Assembly: GCF_023264855.1 (NCBI RefSeq)
Contig: NZ_JAHFUW010000047.1
Span: forward strand, 1-36,750
Length of the DNA: 36,750 bases
Origin: Herbiconiux sp.
GTDB taxonomy: Bacteria > Actinomycetota > Actinomycetes > Actinomycetales > Microbacteriaceae
Reading direction: 5' to 3'
The notes below the pieces were generated by a model. It made no database searches and was not told the DNA's origin. It saw nothing but the letters and a program-made list of their open reading frames with translations. Both the position numbers and the translations under genes were made by a program. Shown one piece after another: positions 8,079 through 14,476 of the stretch; position 1 is the first letter of the stretch; each line of letters begins with the position of its first letter.

Positions 8079-8872
8079 CGTTCGCTGCCGCTCCGATCCC
8101 CGACTCTCCGCTGGCCCGGCGCAACCCCACCGTGAAGCTCGCCGTGCTCTTCGTGGTCTCGGTCGCCCTGCTGTTCGTGCTCGATCCGGTGACGCCCACC
8201 GCGATCTACCTGCTCGGCCTGAGCGGTGTGCTGCTCGCCGGCCGACTGCCCGGGCGCACGGTGCTGCGGGCCCAGCTGCCCTTCTGGGCCTTCGCCTTCG
8301 GGGTGTTCTCGGTCAACGTGCTGAGCCGGCCGGGCACGGTGCTCTGGCAGGAGGGCCTGCTCCGCGTGACGGTCGAGGGCCTCACCGTGGGAGCTGCGCT
8401 CGCCGCCCGCACGCTCGCCATCGGCATCCTGGCCGTCGGCTTCGTGCTCACCACCGACAGCCTGCGACTCATGACGAGCCTGCACCAGAACGCCCGGCTG
8501 CCCGCCCGCCCGAGCTATGCGCTGATGGCCGGCTACCGGCTGCTGCAGCTGCTGCCGGGGGAGTGGTCGGCCATCCGAGCGGCCCAGGCCGTGCGCGCAC
8601 CGCTGCGTGGAGACGGCACCGTGCGCGCGGGCCCGAGCGCCTTCGGCCGCGCGGCCTTCGCCCTGCTGGTTCTCGCCATCCGTCGCGGCGAACGGATGGC
8701 GCAGTCCCTCGAGTCCCGAGGGCTGGGCCTCGCACCCCGCACGGTCTGGCATCCGGTGCGCCTGCGTGCCGCCGACCTCGTGTTCGCCGGCGCCGTGCTC
8801 GGAGTGCTCGGGGCGGTCATCGGCGCGGCCGGGATGCTGGGCCTGCTCGCCGGCCCGGGAGTGCTGTTCTGA
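8075..8872 (+). CDS. ykoC: YkoC, ECF transporter transmembrane (T) component
   Basis: A 265-residue EcfT-type membrane protein. Hydrophobic segments occur near residues 25-75, 105-130 and at the C-terminus, with a cytosolic stretch between them. It carries coupling-helix signatures of the family, AIRAAQAVRA and the SLESRGLG motif, which dock on the ABC ATPases. It transmits ATP-driven movement from YkoD to the S component YkoE. The ATG overlaps the ykoD stop (ATGA), and its own stop overlaps the ATG of the next gene in the same way, so four transporter genes and the oxidoreductase form one translationally coupled unit. Confidence 0.92.
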   Translation: MTFAAAPIPDSPLARRNPTVKLAVLFVVSVALLFVLDPVTPTAIYLLGLSGVLLAGRLPGRTVLRAQLPFWAFAFGVFSVNVLSRPGTVLWQEGLLRVTVEGLTVGAALAARTLAIGILAVGFVLTTDSLRLMTSLHQNARLPARPSYALMAGYRLLQLLPGEWSAIRAAQAVRAPLRGDGTVRAGPSAFGRAAFALLVLAIRRGERMAQSLESRGLGLAPRTVWHPVRLRAADLVFAGAVLGVLGAVIGAAGMLGLLAGPGVLF

Positions 8873-10190
8873 TGCGCCGCGCCCACCTCGTGGCCCTCGT
8901 GAACCCGCCCACGAGCCAGTACGCCGCCAACTGGAGCAACCCGCTCAGCCGTTCCGACTGGCTTCGCGGCACGTTCTACGGCGACCTCGGCCGCCTGCTG
9001 GAACGCGGATGCTTCGACATGGTGTTCCTGGCCGATGCGCTCGCCGTGCCCGAAGACGCCGACGGCGAGATCGCCACCACGCTGCGCACCGGCGGGAAAG
9101 GTGCGATCTACCTCGACCCGATCGTCGGTCTCTCGCACATCGCCGCCGTCACCACGCACCTCGGACTCGGCGCGACGGTGTCGACGACCTTCCAGCCGCC
9201 GTTCTCGATCGCTCGCAGCCTGCTGAGCCTCGACCAGCTCTCCGGCGGCCGGGCCGCCTGGAACATCGTCACCTCCACCACCGACGCCGAGGCGCGCAAC
9301 TACGGGTTGCCGAGCATCCCCGGCCGCGACGAGCGCTACGACCGGGCCGACGAGGTGGTGCAGTCGGTGATCGACCTCTGGGAGGGCTGGGATCCGCACG
9401 CGCTGCGACGGGATGCGGCATCCGGAATCTTCGCCGACCCCGCAGCCGTGCACCGCGCGCCCCGCGGAACGGCCGCCCACCGCTGTCGCGCGGCCCGCTG
9501 GCCATCCCGCGCAGCCCGCAGAACCGGCCGGTGCTCATGCAGGCCGGTGCCTCGCCGCGCGGGCTGGAGTTCGCCGCGCGCTGGGCCGAGGTGGTGTTCG
9601 CCACCGGTGGCTCGGCGGAGGTGATGCGCCGGCAGCGCACTGCCCTTCGCGAGGGCGCGAGACGCTGGGGCCGCGACCCCGATTCGCTGCTCTACCTGCC
9701 CGCGATCCAGCCGGTGCTGGGCGCCTCGGAGGCGGATGCGCGGCGGCGTCTGCGCTCGCTGGAGGAGGCGCTCGACACCGACGAGGTGCTGGTCGCCCTC
9801 GGCCGGCTGCTGCACGCCCGGGAGCACGAGCTGGTTCCGGATGCGCCCGCGGCCCCGCTCATCCGGGCCCATCGGGGCGCCACCGGAAGCGACGGCTTCG
9901 AGCGCTCGATGCTGCACACCGCCGAGGCGGAGGGGCTCACCGTGCGCGAGCTGGCCTTCCGGCAGGCGCTCAGCCAGTTCAACCTGCAGCCGGTCGGCAC
10001 GGCCGCCCATGTCGCCGACCAGCTGGAGGAGCTTCTCGACACCGGGGCGGCCGACGGCTTCGTGGTGATGCCGGCGCTCTACCTCTCGTCGTTCGACGAC
10101 GTGGTGAACGCCCTGGTGCCCGAACTCCAGTGCCGAGGCCGCCTGCGCGACCGCTACGAGCACCCCACCCTGCGCGGCAACCTCTTCTGA
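8872..10190 (+). pseudogene. LLM-class flavin monooxygenase (NtaA/SnaA-like), frameshifted
   Basis: Two reading frames together encode one luciferase-like FMN-dependent monooxygenase of the NtaA/SnaA/DszA group. The first (8872 onward) gives MRRAHLVALVNPP through DPAAVHR with typical motifs (GRAAWNIVTS, YDRADE). The second, in another frame, resumes at RGPLAIPRSPQ and ends with RYEHPTLRGNLF at 10190. The switch lies between 9457 and 9488, and the arithmetic fits a one-base deletion or two-base insertion. Unshifted, the first frame would stop at 9624 after 250 residues, lacking the C-terminal third of the barrel. The ATGA overlap with ykoC suggests a former role alongside thiamin/pyrimidine uptake. 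It may be a true pseudogene or a sequencing error. Confidence 0.85.
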
Positions 10191-10202
10191 CTGGCGTGTC
10201 GC

Positions 10203-10325
10203 GACTATGCCTGGCCAACGACGCGCACCGTCTCGGTCGAGCGTCTCGCCGGCATCCGCGGTGCCGCGCCGGGGTGGGTCATGCAGCAGGTCGATCGCGC
10301 GCTGCGGTTCCACCTCTCGCTCTGA
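10203..10325 (+). pseudogene. C-terminal remnant of a MazF/PemK-type toxin
   Basis: Read from 10203, the frame gives about 40 residues: DYAWPTTRTVSVERLAGIRG, then AAPGWVMQQVDRALRFHLSL and a stop. The RTVSVERL motif and the VDRALRFHLSL ending are those of actinobacterial MazF/PemK endoribonuclease C-termini. No start codon, catalytic N-terminal barrel or MazE antitoxin is present, and a stop lies a few codons upstream. This looks like the tail of a deleted toxin gene joined directly after the damaged monooxygenase. Identification rests on pattern recognition of a short piece, so confidence is moderate. Confidence 0.6.
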
Positions 10326-10339
10326 CCGTGCGGCCGCGC

Positions 10340-10345
10340 GATAAT
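10340..10345 (+). promoter_or_regulatory. Predicted leaderless -10 for cardiolipin synthase
   Basis: GATAAT lies five bases before the GTG start at 10351 and matches the -10 consensus in five of six positions. There is no ribosome binding site, which fits leaderless initiation. Confidence 0.5.
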
Positions 10346-10350
10346 CGAGC

Positions 10351-11817
10351 GTGCTCTCCTGGTTCGGTACGGCCATCCCCACGACGCTCTTCATCATCCT
10401 CGAGGTGATGCTGCTGGTGCTCGCGCTGGTCATCGCGCCGATCCGGCGACGGCCCTCGGCGGCCCTGGCGTGGATCGTGGTGATCGTGGCGCTGCCGCTG
10501 ATCGGGCTGCTGCTGTTCGCCCTGATCGGCTCGCCGCGCCTGCCCAAGAAGCGCCGCGACCAGCAGCGCACCATGAACGAGCGGATCGAACAGACCACGG
10601 TGTCGGTCGATCACGTGGCGCTCGGCCCCGGCACTCCGGTATGGCTGCCCGCGATCGCCCACCTCAATCGCGAGACCGGGGCGATGCCCTTGGTCGACGG
10701 CAACACCGCCACGCTGCTGCCGCACTTCGAGGAGCAGCTGGCGGCGCTCATCGCCGCCGTCGAGAACGCCCGCTCGTTCGTGCAGGTCGAGTTCTACATC
10801 CTCTCGCTCGACGAGACGACGAGGCCCTTCTTCGACGCCCTGGCGCGCGCGATCGCCCGGGGCGTGGAGGTGAAGGTGCTGCTGGATCACCTCGGCTCGC
10901 GCGGTTACCCCGGCTTCGCCCCCGCCAAGGCCGAGCTCGACCGCATCGGTGCCGACTGGCGGCTGATGCTGCCGGTGCTACCCCTCAAGGGCCTCTACCA
11001 GCGACCGGATCTGCGCAACCACCGCAAGCTCGTGGTGGTCGACGGCGAAATCGCCTTCGTGGGCTCGCTGAACCTGATCGACCCGAGCTACGACCGGGCG
11101 GGCAACAAGCGCCGCGGCCTGCAGTGGCGTGACCTGCTGGTGGAGGTGCGGGGGCCGGTGGTACAGGAGGTGAAGGGAATCTTCACGACCGACTGGTTCA
11201 GCGAGACCGGCGAGATCCCCGATTCGGGAGGCCTGGATGCGGTCGCCGACGACGGCGACCCCGACACGGTTCTCGCGCAGATCGTGCCGAGCGGCCCCGC
11301 GTTCGAGTTCGAGAACAATCTGGCCCTGTTCAACTCGCTGCTCTACGCCGCCGAGCGCCGCATCTCGATCACCAGCCCGTACTTCGTGCCCGACGAGTCG
11401 CTGCTCGACGCCATCCTCACCGCCGCCCGCCGGGGTGTGGCGGTCGAACTGTTCGTGGGCGCGATCGGCGACCAGTTCTTCGTCTTCCACGCGCAGCACT
11501 CCTACTACCGCGACCTGCTCGAGGCCGGGGTGCGCATCCACTGCTATGACGCGCCCACCATCCTGCACGCGAAGCACCTCTCGATCGACGACCAGGTGGC
11601 CGTGGTCGGCTCGTCGAACATGGACATCCGCTCGTTCCAGCTCGACCTCGAGGTGATGATGCCCGTCTGCGGCCGTCGGTTCACCGACGACCTGCGCGCC
11701 GTGGAGGACGAGTACCGGGCGAACTCCACCGAGCTCACCCTCGAGGCCTGGGACGGCCGCGGCCGCCTGCACGCCTTCATCGACAACTTCACCCGGCTCA
11801 CCTCGGCCGTGCAGTAG
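10351..11817 (+). CDS. cls: Cardiolipin synthase (phospholipase D type)
   Basis: A 488-residue membrane-bound phospholipase D-superfamily enzyme that condenses phosphatidylglycerol (or CDP-diacylglycerol-derived lipid) into cardiolipin. Two N-terminal membrane helices (about 8-30 and 38-62) precede two PLD domains. HKD motif 1 is NHRKLVVVDGEIAFVGSLN (His224) and motif 2 is LHAKHLSIDDQVAVVGSSN (His406). Length and architecture are those of bacterial ClsA-type enzymes. It starts with GTG at 10351 just after a good -10 hexamer, so it is probably a single-gene leaderless transcript. It ends 15 bases before the convergent LacI gene. Confidence 0.93.
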   Translation: MLSWFGTAIPTTLFIILEVMLLVLALVIAPIRRRPSAALAWIVVIVALPLIGLLLFALIGSPRLPKKRRDQQRTMNERIEQTTVSVDHVALGPGTPVWLPAIAHLNRETGAMPLVDGNTATLLPHFEEQLAALIAAVENARSFVQVEFYILSLDETTRPFFDALARAIARGVEVKVLLDHLGSRGYPGFAPAKAELDRIGADWRLMLPVLPLKGLYQRPDLRNHRKLVVVDGEIAFVGSLNLIDPSYDRAGNKRRGLQWRDLLVEVRGPVVQEVKGIFTTDWFSETGEIPDSGGLDAVADDGDPDTVLAQIVPSGPAFEFENNLALFNSLLYAAERRISITSPYFVPDESLLDAILTAARRGVAVELFVGAIGDQFFVFHAQHSYYRDLLEAGVRIHCYDAPTILHAKHLSIDDQVAVVGSSNMDIRSFQLDLEVMMPVCGRRFTDDLRAVEDEYRANSTELTLEAWDGRGRLHAFIDNFTRLTSAVQ

Positions 11818-11832
11818 GCGGGCCGGCCGCCG

Positions 11833-12861
11833 TCAGAGCGCCGCCGTGGTCTCGCCGCGCACCACGTGGATGAGGTCGCCGGGCTGGACCGCCTCGGCCG
11901 GCGCGTGCGGTTCGTCTTTCTGCCGCCCGAACAGGGTGGTGAGCCCGTGCAGGCGCGACAGCATGATCGCGGGTTCGTCGACGCTCACGGTCGACAGCCG
12001 AGGCGAGACGAGCTGTCCGATATCGGTGTCGTCCATGCCGATCAGGGCCAGATCGTCGGGAATGGCCAGCTTCAGCTCCCGGGCGGCCGCGCAGACGGCG
12101 ATCGCCACGTCGTCGTTGTAGCAGCAGAGGCCGAGCGGCTCGCTGCGCCCCGCTTCGAGCAGGCCCGCGACCGCGCGCGTGGCTCCGCCGACATCGAGCG
12201 GGATGCGCACCAGCTCGGGAGCGTCGAGGCCGTGCTCGGCGGCCGCCTGCACGATGCCGGCGTAGCGCGGGGGCCCGAAGGGGTCGAGGCGGGCATCGGA
12301 GATGGCGGCGTAGACGAGCCGGCGTGGGCCGCCGCGCAGCAGCTCGCCCACCTGGAGCGCCCCGATGCGGGTGCTCACCGGGTCGGCGGCGACGGTGTCG
12401 TCGTACTCGGGAACCACGGGGGCTCCCGAGGCGACGAGCTGCGCCTGCTGCGCGGGGGAGAAGACCCCGAAGTTCACGACGGCGCTCGGCCGCAGGTCGA
12501 GGACCGACGCCAGCGTGCTCTCGCTGTCGGCGGCTGCGAAGCGCACCACCACGCTCAGGCCGAAGGTCGCCGAGGCCTCGGCGATCGCATCGACGGTGTT
12601 CTGCAGATGCGGTCCGAAGGTGGCGTGCGGCACGACCACGACGATCAGATCGCTGCGCCCGGTGACCAGCGCGCGGCCCGCGCGCGAGGGCCGGTAGTTC
12701 AGGGCGGCGGCGGACTGCAGCACCCGATCGCGGGTGGCGTCGGGAAACCGCGCCGTCTCGCCGTTCAGGATCTGGCTCACTGTCGAGCGCGAGAATCCCG
12801 CGTGCCGGGCGACGTCGACGCTCGTCGCGCGGCGCGCGGGCGGGCGGAGCTCGGAGTCCAT
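11833..12861 (-). CDS. LacI-family transcriptional regulator
   Basis: A 342-residue LacI/GalR repressor. The N-terminal helix-turn-helix and hinge helix are clear: TSVDVARHAGFSRSTVSQIL and LNYRPSRAGRAL. The sugar-binding periplasmic-binding-protein-like core follows, with the usual IPDDLALIGMDDTDIGQLVSPRLSTV segment. It is transcribed away from a sugar symporter and a GH2 glycosidase, and the shared 100-bp spacer carries inverted half-sites, so it most likely represses that operon until its sugar inducer appears. I prefer the ATG at 12861 (MDSELRPP) over the one six codons upstream: it stands six bases from a CAAAAT -10, whereas the upstream ATG would precede the predicted transcript start. 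Confidence 0.9.
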   Translation of the reverse strand: MDSELRPPARRATSVDVARHAGFSRSTVSQILNGETARFPDATRDRVLQSAAALNYRPSRAGRALVTGRSDLIVVVVPHATFGPHLQNTVDAIAEASATFGLSVVVRFAAADSESTLASVLDLRPSAVVNFGVFSPAQQAQLVASGAPVVPEYDDTVAADPVSTRIGALQVGELLRGGPRRLVYAAISDARLDPFGPPRYAGIVQAAAEHGLDAPELVRIPLDVGGATRAVAGLLEAGRSEPLGLCCYNDDVAIAVCAAARELKLAIPDDLALIGMDDTDIGQLVSPRLSTVSVDEPAIMLSRLHGLTTLFGRQKDEPHAPAEAVQPGDLIHVVRGETTAAL

Positions 12862-12867
12862 GAGGCT

Positions 12868-12873
12868 ATTTTG
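12868..12873 (-). promoter_or_regulatory. Candidate leaderless -10 for the LacI gene
   Basis: CAAAAT on the minus strand, six bases before the ATG at 12861. It overlaps the first of two TTGACAC repeats, so the regulator's own promoter is adjacent to the operator array and autoregulation is plausible. Confidence 0.35.
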
Positions 12874-12882
12874 ACACATCTG

Positions 12883-12912
12883 TTGACACGCGACAGCACA
12901 GCTGTCTACCTT
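12883..12912 (+). promoter_or_regulatory. Promoter of the MFS-GH2 operon
   Basis: A perfect -35 TTGACA (12883-12888) and a -10-like TACCTT (12907-12912) are separated by 18 bases, placing initiation near 12919, inside the downstream operator. The spacer also contains a perfect palindrome, GACAGC-ACA-GCTGTC (12892-12906). Confidence 0.5.
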
Positions 12913-12940
12913 TAGTGTCGCGTGTTACTGACACGTGACA
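12886..12940. promoter_or_regulatory. LacI-type operator array (three half-sites)
   Basis: ACACGCGACA (12886-12895) is the exact reverse complement of TGTCGCGTGT (12916-12925), which pairs across five bases with ACACGTGACA (12931-12940; one mismatch). The downstream palindrome covers the expected transcription start. The upstream half-site overlaps the -35, so binding would block polymerase. Assignment to the adjacent LacI protein is inference from position and symmetry. Confidence 0.65.
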
Positions 12941-12973
12941 GCATCTACACGACGCATGACGAAGGAGTCACCC

Positions 12974-14476
12974 ATGGCGAGGGATTCGGCCAGGAACCAA
13001 GCGGAACAGGCGCGCGCGGCGATCGCCGTGAGTGCCGAGGACTCGACCACGGCCGCGCTCGCCGCCGAATCGGTGGGGCAGGCGATCGGCGCCACCGGCC
13101 AGCGGCTGAGCATCCGCGAGCGGCTCGCCTACGGCGTGGGCGACGTCGGCGGCAACCTGATCTTCGCCCCGATCTCGGCGTTCCTGCTGTTCTACTTCAC
13201 CGACACCGTCGGCATCGGGGCGGCCATCGCCGGAACCCTGCTGCTGTTCGGCCGGGTGCTCGACGGCACGATGGACCTCGTTCTCGGCTCCTTCATCGAC
13301 CGCACCTCCACCCGCTGGGGCAAGGCGAGGCCGTGGATCCTGTTCAGCGCCCCGGTCGTGGTGATCTCGTTCATACTGCTGTTCAACGTGCCTTCCGCGC
13401 TGGAGGGCGGCGCGAAAGAGGCCTACGCCTTCATCATGTACTTCCTCTGCCTCGGCGTCGGCTTCGTGGGATCGAACCTCGCGTACCACACGCTGCTCTC
13501 GGTGATCACGACCAACTCGAAGATGCGGGTGTCGCTCACGGTCATCCGCACCTTTTTCGCTCTGCTGACCACACTCGTGGTGAACTTCATCACCATCCCG
13601 ATCGTCACCTCCTCCGGGGGCGGTCAGGCCGGCTGGACCCTCGTGTCGCTCATCTACGGCGCTGTGGCCGCCGCCACCTTCCTGATCGTCTTCTTCGGCA
13701 CCAAGGAGCGGGTGACGTCGACGCTCCGGGTGGAGTCGGGCAAGAAGATGCCGTTCGGCCAGACCGTCACGATCCTGGTGAAGAACCCGTATTTCTTCCT
13801 GGTGTTCGGGTTCTTCCTGCTGAACTTCCTGCTCACGGGCACCAGCGGCGTGGGCATCTACTTCGCCAAGGACGTGCTGGGCGACCCCAACCTGTACAGC
13901 TTCCTCGGCCTCATCCAGATCCTCCCGTTGCTGATCGGCATGTGGTTCATGCCCCCGCTGATCGCCCGGTTCGGCAAGCGGCGGCTCATCATGATCGGCG
14001 TCGTGGTGACGGTGGCCGGCATCCTGATCACCCTGATCGACCCCTCGAGCTTCACCCTGGTGCTGACGGGCGGGCTCGTGCGCTCAGTGGGTGGCATCCC
14101 GATCGCGGCGGCCCTGTTCGCGCTCGTCGCCGACGTCGTCGACTACGGCGAGTGGAAGACCGGGGTGCGGCTCGACGGCATGACCTACGCCGCGGCGACG
14201 GCCGGCCAGAACTTCGGCGCCGGCCTCGGCGTGGCCCTCGTGGGGTGGCTCCTGGCCGCCGCGGCCTACGACGGTGCCGCGACCGTGCAGCCCGCTTCGG
14301 CGGTGGGTATGGAGGTGTTCCTCTATCTCTGGATCCCGCTCATCGCCACGGTGCTGATGGGCGTCATCATCTACTTCCTGAACATCGACAAGAACCTCTC
14401 GGTGCTGCAACGCGACCTCGCCGCACGTCGAGCCGAGCGCGAGGCCGCCGAGGCGGGCGGAACGGAGAACTCATGA
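12974..14476 (+). CDS. GPH-family sugar:cation symporter (MFS)
   Basis: A 500-residue, twelve-helix transporter of the glycoside-pentoside-hexuronide:cation symporter family. Family signatures include GDVGGNLIFAPISAFLLFYF in the first helix, RTSTRWGKARPWIL in the 2-3 loop and the DVVDYGEWKTG motif late in the protein. It should import a glycoside for the GH2 enzyme encoded next, whose ATG overlaps its stop (ATGA). The ATG at 12974 has AAGGAG seven bases upstream; earlier in-frame starts fall inside the operator. The N-terminal ~45 residues are a cytosolic Ala/Glu-rich extension, longer than usual. The exact sugar cannot be read from sequence. Confidence 0.9.
   Translation: MARDSARNQAEQARAAIAVSAEDSTTAALAAESVGQAIGATGQRLSIRERLAYGVGDVGGNLIFAPISAFLLFYFTDTVGIGAAIAGTLLLFGRVLDGTMDLVLGSFIDRTSTRWGKARPWILFSAPVVVISFILLFNVPSALEGGAKEAYAFIMYFLCLGVGFVGSNLAYHTLLSVITTNSKMRVSLTVIRTFFALLTTLVVNFITIPIVTSSGGGQAGWTLVSLIYGAVAAATFLIVFFGTKERVTSTLRVESGKKMPFGQTVTILVKNPYFFLVFGFFLLNFLLTGTSGVGIYFAKDVLGDPNLYSFLGLIQILPLLIGMWFMPPLIARFGKRRLIMIGVVVTVAGILITLIDPSSFTLVLTGGLVRSVGGIPIAAALFALVADVVDYGEWKTGVRLDGMTYAAATAGQNFGAGLGVALVGWLLAAAAYDGAATVQPASAVGMEVFLYLWIPLIATVLMGVIIYFLNIDKNLSVLQRDLAARRAEREAAEAGGTENS

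Noticed and set aside
12935-12973. Upstream GTG (12935) or ATG (12956) as the start of the GPH symporter
   Set aside because: The GTG is inside the operator and near the predicted transcription start, and neither has a ribosome binding site. The ATG at 12974 has AAGGAG at ideal spacing.
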